Assembly (NCBI RefSeq): GCF_963259705.1
Contig: NC_081861.1
Span: 110,886,102 to 110,950,101, forward strand
DNA length: 64,000 bases
Reading direction: 5' to 3'
Source: Myotis daubentonii
Taxonomy: Eukaryota; Chordata; Mammalia; Chiroptera; Vespertilionidae
Under the pieces are notes generated by a model. That model had not been told where the DNA came from. It saw only the letters and a list, made by a program, of their open reading frames with translations, and ran no database searches. A program made the translations under genes and the position numbers. How positions within the stretch are numbered: the stretch's first letter is position 1; each line of letters opens with the position of its first letter. Positions 47,773 through 58,599 of this stretch are shown here, piece after piece.

Positions 47773-47999
47773 TTATTATTATTATTTTTTGAATATACAT
47801 TTTTATTGATTTCAGAGAGAAAGGGAGAGGGAGAGAGAGATAGAAACATCAATGATGAGAGAATAATTAATCGGCTGCCTCCTGTACACCCCACACTGGG
47901 GATTGAGCCCACAACCTGGGCCTGTGCCCTGACCAAGAATCGAACACCATGACCAGATTCATAGTTCAACTCTCAACCACTGAACCACGCTGGCTAGGC
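47773..47999 (-). mobile_element. Ves SINE
   Basis: Reverse-complement Ves SINE of the subfamily with a CATCAATGATGAGAGAATAA body and CACTGGGGATTGAGCCC. The target duplication is unclear; TATAATTATT occurs on both sides but not at the exact edges. Confidence 0.85.
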
Positions 48000-48234
48000 A
48001 GAAACTTGTTTTCTTATAATTATTTTGATATTTAAATCATTGTATTTATGAAATTATGTTTCTTACCTCCAGACAATTCTTTAAATCCCAACACTTTTTC
48101 CTTTTCACGGTCTCTCACAGTGGTATGTACTGCCTTTCTATGGGAAATGTCAATATCCAAGCCCAGGTCTTATTATTTCATGCAGAAATTATTTTAATAT
48201 TATTCTTATTAGCCTCCAATGTCTAATTCTAAAT

Positions 48235-48640
48235 CTTTTTTATGTGAAATTGACATAGCACATACCATTTTAAAGTGAACAACTCAAGTCATTTAATGCA
48301 TTCACAATGTTGTGCAACCACCATCTCTATTTAGTTCCAAAATATTCTCATCACCCTTAAAGAAAACAAGAACTCATTAAACAGTTCTTTCCATTCCCTC
48401 TTCCCCTAGACCCTGGCTGGCAACCACCAGTCCATTTTCTGTTTCAATGAATTTAACTATTCTGGGTATTCAGATATATGGAATAATATAATACGTGATC
48501 TTTTCTTTCTGGCTTCTTTCTGTTAGCATAATATTTCAGAAATTCGCCCATGTATCCATGTATCAGTACTTCATTCCTGTGTATGTATGTATCACAATTT
48601 GTTTATCTGCTCACCTGTTGACAGATGATTTCATTATAAT
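48235..48640 (-). mobile_element. Old L1 3' UTR/ORF2 end
   Basis: The series AAATTGACATAGCACATACC, GTTGTGCAACCACCATCTCT and TTAGCATAATATTTCAGAAA is old L1 sequence on minus and parallels 59200-59600. Confidence 0.65.
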
Positions 48641-48886
48641 GTGTCTCAGGTTATATCTGTTTGAGCTTATTCCAGTTGGAGTTTTTGAGCTTCTTGGATG
48701 GGTGGAGTCATGGCTTTCTTCAAATTCGAGTTTTCAGCTCTGATTTCTTTCTTCAAGTGCTCTGCTATTTTTCTTTCTTCTCCGTCTTAGACTCCCATTA
48801 TAGGTATTGTGGTATTCTTGATGTATTTCCATAGGTCCCTTAGGCTCTGTTCATTTTTATTAATTCTGTTTCATTTCTGTTCCTCA

Positions 48887-48958
<72 letters not shown>

Positions 48959-49430
48959 TTTTTTTCTTCTGCTTGCTCAGATGTGCTATTGAAACTCTCC
49001 AGTGAATTTTTCATTTTGGGTATTGTATTTTCAGCTCCAAAATGTGTGTTTAGTTCCTTTTTATCATTTCTGTCTCTTTACTGATATTCTCTGTTTGTTC
49101 ATACGCTGTTCTCCTGATTTCATTTAATTCTTATCCATGGTTCCCTTTAGCTCTTTGAGCATACTTAAGGCAGTTATTTAAAGTCTTTGTCTAGTTAGTC
49201 CCATATCTGTGCCTCCTCAGGGACAGTTTTTGACAATTTCTTTTTTCCTGTGCATATGCCATACTTTCCAATTTCTTTGTATACTGTAGAATTTTAAAAA
49301 TCCCATGATATTTCAATATTTTTATATAGTAGCTCTAGAAATTAGATTCTCTGCCTTGGGTGGGTGGGTGGGGGGATTGGCTGCTATTGATAGTTGTGGG
49401 CTGGAGCTATACATTTTTAGTGACTTTTCC
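48641..49430 (-). mobile_element. Old HAL1/L1 ORF1-type sequence
   Basis: TTTTTGAGCTTCTTGGATGG, TCCATAGGTCCCTTAGGCTC and GAAACTCTCCAGTGAATTTT resemble ORF1-region sequence of old L1/HAL1 elements on minus, followed by 5'-type sequence to about 49430. It is broken by the (AT)n tract. Confidence 0.5.
48889..48958. repeat. (AT)n microsatellite
   Basis: About 70 bp of alternating AT with one C interruption, able to form cruciforms. Confidence 0.95.
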
Positions 49431-49493
49431 AAAATAAGTTTTTAAAGGCTGAATTTTTTTGTTATGTGTGGCAACTTAAGTCTCCGTCCTATT

Positions 49494-49705
49494 ATCTTAG
49501 TCAGGGGTCCTCAAACTATGGCCTGTGGGCCACATGCAAATATAAATATTGTATTTGTTCCCGTTTTGTTTTTTTACTTCAAAATAAGATATGTGCATAG
49601 GAATTTGTTCATAGTTTTTTTTAAACTATAGTCCGGCCCTCCAATGGTCTGAGGGACAGTGAACTGGCCCCCTGTTTAAAAAGTTTGAGGACCCCTGATC
49701 TTAGT
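49494..49705. mobile_element. Non-autonomous hAT with 8-bp target duplication
   Basis: The element at 49502-49697 has ends CAGGGGTCCTCAAACTATGG and AAAGTTTGAGGACCCCTG, with ATCTTAGT on both sides (49494-49501, 49698-49705). It is the same family as 53752-53943. Confidence 0.95.
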
Positions 49706-50639
49706 GGTCACCTAGTAACATAACTGAGGTATCTTTAAATGCCTGGAGAAAAAACACCTCTCCTGGTCTTTGCATATTGGGTTTGAATTGATATACTCTT
49801 TTAAATTAGGCTAGGATGTCTACAACTCTGTCTCAGCCTACACCTCCTGCTTGTAAAGAGTCCAAAAATCAACCAGAGTTGCAAAATCTGGGATCCTCTC
49901 AGGTCTCTATTGAGCATGTGTCCTGATCTTGGCATGAGCTTAACATTCCAGCTTCCACAGTATATATGGTAGCCCTACAAAGCCCTATTTCCCCAGATAT
50001 CTACCTCCTGACTCCTCCTTCCCAGACTTTTTGGTCTGTCTTTTGTGCATTCTGTCTCTTATTCCTTGCTTTAAGTTATTACCAGTAGAGTATATCATTA
50101 AATGCTTTCAAAATATGCTGCCACCCAGAAAGCCTTTCTCTAGCCAAGGGTGGGAATGATTAATATCTTGCTCACTTAAGTGACTCAATATTTTAGATAA
50201 GTGATTCTCTCATAGGGAAAAATAAGATACATATTGAATGCTCTTTATAGAACTAAAATAATCATTTAGTTGACTATTTAGAATTTTTTTTAAAAAAAAA
50301 CATTTTTATATTAGGAAATAATACAAGTGAGTTGGGCAATCTTCAATTGTAGTATAGATTCCACATGCCTCAATGTTTGGATGATGCAAAAAAACCAAGA
50401 GATTTTAAATGTCTTCTTGATGGTCAGTCCTCATTGGATATTAAACTCAGAAGAACTGCCTCTTGGAGGGTCATCAGTAATGCAATAGCAAGTGGTAGAA
50501 TAGGAACTACCATGCCATGCCCCACCCTCAGAAACACTAATAAAAGCATATTTTGGACAAAATATTTTTATGAAAACTTCAGAATACAGTTAAGAATTTG
50601 TAACACCCCCAGAGGAGCACAGAACCAAAAATATCCACT
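49706..50639. other. No gene assigned
   Basis: Mixed sequence. A 129-codon frame at 50365-50754 begins with unrecognised residues and runs at its 3' end into the L1-like sequence at 50640, so it is probably not a gene. Confidence 0.4.
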
Positions 50640-51005
50640 TTCCAGGCCAAAAGGGAGTGGAATGATATATTCAAAGTGCCAAAAAAAAAACAAAAAACTG
50701 CCAACCAGTAATACTATATCTGGCAAAACTGCCTATTGGAAAGAAAGGAGATAAACACTCTTACAAACAAAAAGTGAGAGATGTCATCACTACTAGACCT
50801 ACCTTAAAAGAAATACTAAAGAGAGTTATCCAAGTAGAAATGAAAAGACTAAATAACAACACAAAATGATATGAAGGTATTAAAGTTATGGATAAAGCTA
50901 AATATACATGCAAATAAAAATGCTGGAATACTGTAATGATAGTGTATAAATTACTTTTAATTTTAGTACAAAGGTTAAAAGATAAACGTAGTAAGAATAA
51001 ATATA
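50640..51005 (+). pseudogene. Old L1/HAL1 ORF1 C-terminal fragment
   Basis: GGAATGATATATTCAAAGTG, then a segment corresponding to NPRILYPA-type residues (TNTISGKTAYWKERR) and CTTAAAAGAAATACTAAAGA matches the end of an old ORF1 on plus. Confidence 0.55.
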
Positions 51006-51346
51006 ATGGTGTCATAATATAAAAATGCAAATTGTGATATCAACTGCACAAAGTGTAAGGGGAAGGAAGTAACGGAGTAGAGTTTCTGTATGTGATTGAA
51101 GTTAAGTTGGTATCAGGATACACCTTCATCTGAACTCACTAGGAAAACAGAGAAAAGACTCAAAATCAGGAACTAAAGAGCAGACTTCGCAACTGTTACT
51201 ACAGAAATACAAAAGATCATAAGATAATTATATGCAAACCAATTGGATAACCAAGAAGAAATGTATAGATATGTGTAGTTCTTTGTATAACACCTACATA
51301 AAGATGTTAAAAAAAGAATTATCTCTCTGGCATACCTAAGAGCTTA
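51006..51346. other. No gene seen
   Basis: AT-rich, possibly the degenerate continuation of the old L1; no clear signal. Confidence 0.4.
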
Positions 51347-51978
51347 TCCTATATAATAAAGAGCTAATATGCAAATGGTCATTATGCCCTCATGCCCTCG
51401 CACCAGAACTGCTCAGACACTCAACAATGGGAAGAGAAGAATGGGGACCAGCCAGGCACAAATGAGCTCATGAGAGAGGAATGGGGACCAGCCAGGTTGT
51501 GTCCTGGGAGAGGGACAAGCCACCTGCCCTGCAGTCCCGGGTGTCTGTGGCTGCAGCCCAGGTGAAGCTACCTGCCCATGGTCCCCTGAGGCTGTGGCAG
51601 GCCTGGGCAAAGCCAGCTCAGGTCCTGAGTGCCTGCAGCTGGCCAGAGGGAGGGAAGCCCAGGTCTCAGGTGCCTGCGACCAGCCCAAGGAGGGAATCCT
51701 GGGTCCTCAGTGCGGGGAGAGGCAGAGGCAGTTAGGGGCGATCAGGCCAGCAGGGGAGCAGTTAGAGCTGACCAGGCTGGTAGGGGAGCAGTTAGGGGCA
51801 ATCAGGCAGGCAGGCAGAGGTGGTTAGGAGTGATCAGGCAGGCAGGCAGGCAGTGGAGTGGTTAGGAACCAGAGATCCCGGATTGGGAGAAGCAATCAGA
51901 CATCCCCCAAGGGGTCCCGGATTGGAGAGGGTGCAGGCCAGATTGAGGGACCCCTCCCCCTGTGCACCAGGCCTCTAG
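51347..51978 (+). mobile_element. Helitron with 30-bp internal tandem repeat
   Basis: The 5' end is TCCTATATAATAAAGAGCTA; the 3' end is CTGTGCACCAGGCCTCTAG with a weakened hairpin. The 30-bp unit recurs at 51731, 51761 and 51791. Layout and interior match 47080-47720. Confidence 0.9.
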
Positions 51979-52335
51979 TGTAGCCATAATAAAAAGAAAA
52001 GCAGTGGGGGTTTAGATAACTAAGTTATATATTCATTGATAAAGATTAATAAGTTACTTCTAAGAAAGATGCTGCTTAACCATAAATCCTTGCTAAATGG
52101 TGATCTTTGATGTTGTTGAAATTTCATTCTGCCTTTCATAGAACATTCCCAAGAATATGAGTTCCCATGCATCACTGGATCCTTGACACAAAGAATTGTT
52201 GCTAATTCTGCTGGCTAGAGCCCAGCTCCTTTAGTAAGTTTTCTCTACTGAGCCATAATAAATACCAAGCATAAATCTGTGTCCTTGGCTCCCACCTATC
52301 TCCACCCATCCATCTTCTGTCCCAAACCAAAAATA

Positions 52336-52667
52336 TCCTATATAATAAAAGCCTAATATGCTAAGTGTCCGACCGTTCACTATGATATGCACTGACCACC
52401 AGGGGGCAGATGCTAGAACTGATAGGTTAGCTTGCTGCTGGGTTCTGGCTGATTGGGACTGGGTGACAAGGGTGGGACATGCCCTGGAGCCCTCCTTCGG
52501 TCCCTCCCTGGCCTTGATCATGCACTGGTGGGGTCTCTCGGCCTGGCCTGTACCCACTCGCAATCCGGGACCCTTTGAGGGATGTTGGAGAGCTGGTTTC
52601 AGTCTGATCCCTGCAGGCCAGGCTAAGGGACCCCACCAGTGCACAAATCCATGCACTGGGCCTCTAG
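52336..52667 (+). mobile_element. Non-autonomous Helitron
   Basis: The 5' end is TCCTATATAATAAAAGCCTA; the 3' end has the hairpin GTGCACAAATCCATGCAC then GGGCCTCTAG. It is related to 15777-16080. Confidence 0.9.
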
Positions 52668-53751
52668 TAAACCTATATATGCTTCTAAATACTTCAAAGT
52701 GGACTTTATTTAGGATTCTATACCAGAATGTTAAAACTATTATTTCTCATAAATATTTTCCAATGCCAAAATTGGCAACTTCTCCTAAAACTGGACAGAT
52801 AACCACTCATTGTTTTTGAATTATTTTAGTATTACTATATATATGGCTTAACATCATATGTAAAATTATTTAAAATATTGTAGGTTTGTGTTATTGAAGT
52901 TGTTCTTAAGCATCAAAAAGAAAAGGGTCTGCTCCCAACAAGTCAGGATATAAAATGGATGCTATTTACCATGAGTAAGGAAATTTGAATCACTATATAT
53001 ACAGGCAATAGGTAATTCTCAGTAGTTCAAATATTTTAGATACCCATCAAGGACAGCATTAAGGGAGAAGCATTAGGAGTACTTGGTCTTCACAGAATAG
53101 AGTGAAATGTTAGGAAAGATATTAACATTATTTCTGTACTGTTAATAGCATTTAGGAGCAATAGAGAACCTACAGGGCCAGAAACTATGAAAAATATTCT
53201 GGGGTAAGCCCTGCAGGGACAGAAATATTCCAGTTTACAAGATAATAATATAATATTGAGTCAGAACAAATTTTAAAAGAAATAAAGTTCCTAAATTGGT
53301 ATTGCTCATTTGTCATCTAAGGTATGCCACCAGTCCTATTGTCTATCTTTTTATATACACCTTCTGCCAAATGGACATGAATATATACTGTTGTATCAAG
53401 TTGAGTGAATGAGAAGATGAAACTCATGGAAAAGTTTTAAAATACATATATTCACAATGAAGTTAAGCAAATCCATGACTCTCAAGCACCCATTAGGACC
53501 AAAATCAGCAAAGTTAGATTTTCATTTATACTCATAGCCATTGGTTAGAGAACAGATTGCGATGTATGTGTTTGAGGGAAATGAGCTCACCTTGACAGGG
53601 TGGATGGTGGATGTTTTGTCTCCTTAGAATCCATCACTACTGCACTTGCCGATCTGGGGGAGATGCATACCAGGGTAAGCATGGTTTCTTGTGGATAATT
53701 TATTTTCATATATCATACCATGTCAATTCAATTCAATTACTTGTCTTGGAG
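52668..53751. other. No gene or repeat recognised
   Basis: Apparently unique AT-rich sequence; no protein-like ORF. Confidence 0.5.
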
Positions 53752-53943
53752 CAGGGGTCCTCAAACTACGGCCTGCGGGCCACATGCGGCCCGCCGAAAA
53801 CATTTATCCGGCCCGCCGGGTGTTTTTGCCGCCGCTGCCTGTCCTGCTTAGCAGCCGACTCGTCCCGGGCCCGCAGTGCGCATGTGTGCAATGTATGAGG
53901 GACAGTGAACTGGCCCCCTGTTTAAAAAGTTTGAGGACCTCTG
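53752..53943. mobile_element. Non-autonomous hAT
   Basis: Its ends are CAGGGGTCCTCAAACTACGG and AAAGTTTGAGGACCTCTG. The flanks TCTTGGAG (left) and ACTTGGAG (2 nt beyond the right end) suggest a decayed duplication. It has a GC-rich interior (GGCCCGCCGAAAAC). ORFs crossing it (53611-54035) are not genes. Confidence 0.9.
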
Positions 53944-54648
53944 TGACTTGGAGATTGGCAGAAAACCACTTTACTTTGTACAGGCTCATTTATATTTTCT
54001 CTCTATCTAAACAACAAAAGGCAGTGTTAAACTAATACTTTTCTTATTAACCCAAGATTAGACTGGTAATTTTCCAATTTAACTTTACAGATGTTCTCAG
54101 TCCTTAAGTTAATTGCAGAATAGAGTACTTATTAAAAAACTAGAATCTACTTATTAACAAAGTAGAATCAAAGTTTAAACTTCTAAGGTGGCTTCGTTGT
54201 CTTTGTACCAGAGACATTAATTAAAAGAATTAGCACTTCCTTGGAAACTAAGGACCCAACATTCTCTATGTAAGAATGATGAAAAGCCCAAGGCTTGTAT
54301 ACCTATCCCTAGGGGAACAAATATCCTCTGGAAGCTGCCCTAAGCAGGCATTGTTTTCATAACCCTGACATTAGATGAACATAGATTGGAAATTTGTTTG
54401 TTGTCTTGATGGGTTGAAGATACACATCTATCCCCTAGGTCCCTTCTAGGGTTGTCCTCAAATCAGTATGATTGAAAAGTCTTGAAAATGTTGAGAAATA
54501 CTAAATCTTTAATAATTTTGTCAGTTAGTTGATAAAAGTGGACATTTTGTGACAAGAATGCACTTCAGGGTAAGTGCAGACAGGTAGAGGGAGAAAAAAG
54601 CCCATAATCAGAAATGAATTAAAAATGAAAGTTCAAGGTTTTAGTTAC

Positions 54649-54844
54649 CTTAATGGGAATGGTCATCCTATTGATTATTTCAGCATTCATTTTCTCCTGC
54701 CAAATCTTTTGTGCATTACTATGTAGAAGAGGATTAAAGCCATCATATAAGACAATGACAAATTCAGCTTCTTTGTACCAGGCCAAATAGCTGCTAAAAC
54801 CCTTAGATGGTAATACTCTGAAATATTCCTCAGGTTTGAGCAAT
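54649..54844 (-). CDS. Candidate isolated coding exon (unidentified gene)
   Basis: On minus, a 196-nt open segment is bounded by a pyrimidine-rich acceptor (CTTTTCCTACCAGTTTCTAG, ending at 54845) and a good donor (ATTAAG/GTAACT, starting at 54648). It encodes 65 whole codons plus one leading base, so the upstream intron would be phase 2 and the downstream one phase 0. The residues (LLKPEEYFRVLPSKGFSSYL, AWYKEAEFVIVLYDGFNPLL, AQKIWQEKMNAEIINRMT) have a mixed, globular-protein composition unlike L1, Helitron or hAT products. The frame stays open past the donor only to 54619. No partner exon or gene name is recognised; a relic exon or chance is possible. Confidence 0.4.
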
Positions 54845-56217
54845 CTAGAAACTGGTAGGAAAAGTGAAAATAATTTGACTAAATGACATTTTTATTGCCC
54901 CAGTGAGAGGGAAACACAAATGACTCAAGTACTTTAATAAGGTTTAAGATTCATTTAAAGAATTTCATGATTCAATTGCATTTATATTTTGCTAACATGA
55001 AACCACACAAAATCTGCTCCCTAGAGAAGAGGCAGAAATGCTAATAGGAATGATACTAGACTATAAATATTACTACTGGGAAAAATGATTGTTTAAAGTA
55101 AAGCAGGACATAGATTTTAGCCAGTAAATGGTAGTCTCGGCTTAATGTTTTTGTAAAGAATTTCATTTTATGACAACCATATATGTGGGTTGGCTAAAGT
55201 CAAATTCATTTCTTAACTTTCAAGATGGTAAATTACCTCTGCAATAACCTTTAGTTTCTTATAAATAGAACCATTGTAAAATGTTTTTAAAGTTGAGAAA
55301 TAAAGTGTTTTTCTTTAATTCAGTTAGTAAACAAAAGATACTGAAGATACTGTTTTCACTTATTCTCTCTTCTTTTTTTTTTGGGTCATGTCATTGGACC
55401 AGAAACACTGATCTATTTATTAACATCTAATAACTGTGGTGGCTGCAAAGTACCTCACTTAACTGTTTGCCTCAACATATTTATTTGCAAGCAGGGAATA
55501 TAGTATATTGGTGAGATGCTGACTTTCAATGTTGCCTGTAAGAGACCTTGACAAAAATGGTCATTTCCTCCTGGACATCAAAATCCAGCAGTGGAAACTC
55601 CTGCTCATGGATGCTTCAAGTATACCTCTCCTGCAAATAGTGCTGAAAATGATCAACCCCTCCTAAAATTTTCTGTGTTAATTATACAAACAAAATAAAT
55701 GGTTAATCATCTTTGACAAGGAAAACACTGGAAATTATTCTAGCACCAGTAAATTAAAAATAATTAAATACATTTTATATAGGCTGCATTTGTTTTTTAC
55801 AATTATATTTTTCCAATGTATTCAATATTTTTACTATCCTTTTGGATACTCTCCAAAAGCAAATTTCCCAATGTGGCATAGCAACAGTGGGTATGGAAAC
55901 AAGTAGAAAAGAACTGGTATGGTATGCCCAGACTGAATCTATGTTTTCCCAATTATCAGACCATTTTTCACCTCCTCAAATTCTTCTATATCCATAAAAA
56001 AATGTTTGAGGGTTTCACATTGCTCAGGAGCACAGCTGGCATTTGGCAGTGTGTTCATCCAATGAAACAGCAGAAATGCCAGATTACATTGGTTTTGTCT
56101 GTGTTCTTCATCCCGTTATTCTCTCTTTTTTTTCCCCCTGACCCATTCTTTTGTCCTGCTTATTGTGTCTTACATTTCCAATCAGGCTCCTTTTGAAATC
56201 CTCCTATTCCTTTTCCA
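54845..56217. other. No gene or repeat recognised
   Basis: AT-rich, apparently unique. No further exon-like segment was convincing on either strand. Confidence 0.5.
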
Positions 56218-56700
56218 CCACTTTTCAATTTTTTTTTAAATATCTTTTTTTTAAAAATATATTTTATTGATTTTTCACAGAGAGGAAGGGAGAGAGATAG
56301 TTAGAAACATCAATGAGAGAGAAACATCGATCAGCCGCCTCCCGCACATCTCCCACTGGGGATGTGCCCGCAACCAAGGTACATGCCCTTGACCGGAATC
56401 GAACCTGGGACCCTTCAGTCCGCAGGCCGACGCTCTATCCACTGAGCCAAACCGGTTTCGGCTTTTAAATATCTTTTATTGATTCCAGAGAGAGAAAGGG
56501 AAAGGGAGAGAGTGATAGAAACATCAATGATGAGAATCATTGATTGGCTGCCTTCTACATGCCCCCCACTGGGAATCAAGCCTGGGATCGAACCCACAAG
56601 CAGGGCACATGCCCTGACCAGGAATAAAACTGTGACCTCCTGGTTCATGGATCAATGCTCAACCACAAAGCCAGACCGGCCAGTTCCACTTTTCAATTTT
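56218..56700 (-). mobile_element. Older Ves SINE, split by a younger one
   Basis: CCACTTTTCAATTTT flanks the composite (56218-56232 and 56686-56700). The older Ves body runs from about 56478 to 56685 (GCCCTGACCAGGAATAAAAC), and its tail is interrupted by the younger SINE. Confidence 0.9.
56234..56477 (-). mobile_element. Younger Ves SINE nested in an older Ves tail
   Basis: The SINE at 56249-56462 is flanked by TTTTAAATATCTTTT (56234-56248, 56463-56477). It belongs to the CCTTGACCGGAATCGAACCT subfamily, also seen at 14061, 14740, 43440 and 61172. Confidence 0.95.
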
Positions 56701-56869
56701 AACCACCATTCATATTCTGCCCAACACATGATCTAGATGCTTGCTCCTCATCTCCTTGTCTGGACAACACAGGGATGAGTGATTGCATTCTGCTGGTTGT
56801 TCTGTTTTCAATTTTCCAGCTCAGAGAGTTCAGTTCTGATCTAACCTGTGAGACAGGGAGGCTGGCTGG

Positions 56870-57065
56870 AGTCTTGCCATGCAAGTGTGGTCTGAGAACC
56901 AGCAGCATTGGCTTCTCCTGGGAGCTTGTTAGGAATGCAGAATCTCAGTGCTCACTCCAGACCTGCTAAATGAGCCTCCGCTCATCTGCATTTTAGCAAG
57001 ACAACCAAGGTGGTTCTCTCTGTACATTAAGTATTAGAAGCACAGGGCTACATCATGGGTCTCCA
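56870..57065 (+). repeat. MER5A-like hAT-Charlie fossil
   Basis: AGAACCAGCAGCATTGGCTT, GAGCTTGTTAGGAATGCAGA and TCCAGACCTGCTAAATGAGC follow the MER5A order. Confidence 0.7.
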
Positions 57066-57074
57066 AACTTAATT

Positions 57075-57260
57075 TTCCAGCTTTCTAGAGATATAATTGA
57101 CATATAATATTGTGTAAGTTTAAGGTGTACAGTGTGATGATTTGATACATGTTTATATTGTGAGATGTTTGCCATAATAAAGTTAGTGAACTCATCCTTC
57201 ACCTCACATAATTATCATTTCTTGTTGTTATGATGAGAACATTAATGTTCTCCTCTCAGG
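57075..57260 (-). mobile_element. Old L1 3' UTR fragment
   Basis: TAATTGACATATAATATTGT, GGTGTACAGTGTGATGATTT and CACCTCACATAATTATCATT match an L1M-type 3' UTR on minus. Confidence 0.6.
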
Positions 57261-58599
57261 CATGTGCAACTGTGCAGACCAATGCCATATGTCATGGCCA
57301 GATCCAGGCCTATGAGCAGCTGTGGGAGCCTGGGATGTCAGTGTGCACTCATGTGGCTACAGGGGCTATCCATGGGCACGTACACATCAGAGAGTCCACA
57401 TTGGGGGCCTTGGTTGCATCTTGCATGTGTATAGCTGCATGTACCAAGACCAGTGTGGATCCCAGCTCTGGCATGAGAGATGGGGAGGAAATAGAGGACT
57501 CAGGCAGCTGGCAACTGCAAATGCCAACATTTGTGAGGTGAAAACCTCAGTGGTGAAATATGCAGATGGTCCACAATGGCTGTCTTGGCTTTTGGTTTCC
57601 TCAGTGGCAAAAAGCTGTTAGAGTCCTTTCAGAACAGAACAGTCTGCTGGGGTCCATGAGGAGATCTTCAGTGACGATGGAGCATCGGCAATATTGGTTG
57701 AAGTCCTTAGGGGAGAAGGCTGCTGGGGTCCTCTACAGAGTAGGCCACTGGGAACTGAAGTCTCTCTCACCACATGGCTGACACTGGTAGCCCCTGCCCT
57801 TCTTCCTCATTCCTAGCTATCTCTAGACATCTCATCTATGCCACTCTCTGGGTGGGGTGAAACCAAAGAGGGACCTTCATGCGGTGTCCCATAAGGCTGG
57901 GAATCCTGGTAGCTCACCCCATTTGCTCTGCTTTTCCTGATGAGGAGAATAGAACTCTCTTGGGCTGGGGAGTTCTGCCTTGGTGTGGAGCTGGCCGGGA
58001 GGATGGTATGATGCAGACATTATTTACCTGTTCCTCTGACCTTCTTTGTGTGTGGTAATTCTCAGGGTCTTTATTTTTTTCTCTGCTTTATTGCTGAAGT
58101 TCTTAAGTAGACTCCTGAGCTCTCTTACAGCTATTTTTATTCTCGAATAGCTGTCTAATTGTTGCATTTTTGGGGGGATTAGCATCTGGAGTCTCCTACT
58201 CTGTAATCTTAGTGACTCATTTTTTTTTATTTTAAAAGTAAGTATAGTCTAAAGAATAGAAAGTACATAAAAGGTAGGAAAGTACAATAAATCGGTAGGA
58301 AAAGAATTCTCTTGTTTTTATTCATCTTTCTTAACTGTATGTATATCTCATCTTTACTTCAGTGTTTAATATTAGAAATGTCTTGGGTCTTACTTTAGAA
58401 GTTTGGTAATGTTTATGTGACCCGAAATATGCCACAGGAACTTAACTCTTGTTTATGTGAACTCGCTTGTGCTAAAATTGGTTTTATTTTATGTCCTTTC
58501 AGTTAAAGTGACCATTTCGAAGAACCTGTTGTTAACATAATAAACATGCAAACTGCACCTACACTGGACCCAGCTGTAAAATTGTAAAGTAGTTACTAT
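57261..58599. other. Unassigned; possibly old L1 5'-type sequence
   Basis: GC-mixed non-coding sequence with overlapping short ORFs (57230-57781) lacking any domain. The final part (GAACCTCC-like, TAGCATCTGGAGTCTCCTAC) could be old L1/HAL1 5' sequence, but I cannot assign it. Confidence 0.3.

Noticed and set aside
50365..50754. 129-codon ORF as a gene
   Set aside because: Its 3' half overlaps old L1/HAL1 ORF1 sequence and the 5' half shows no protein-like features.
53611..54035. Two overlapping ORFs of 95 and 114 codons
   Set aside because: Their middle is the hAT element at 53752-53943, and they show no domain.
57230..57781. Overlapping ORFs of 73-103 codons
   Set aside because: They occur in three frames with low-complexity composition in probable old repeat sequence.
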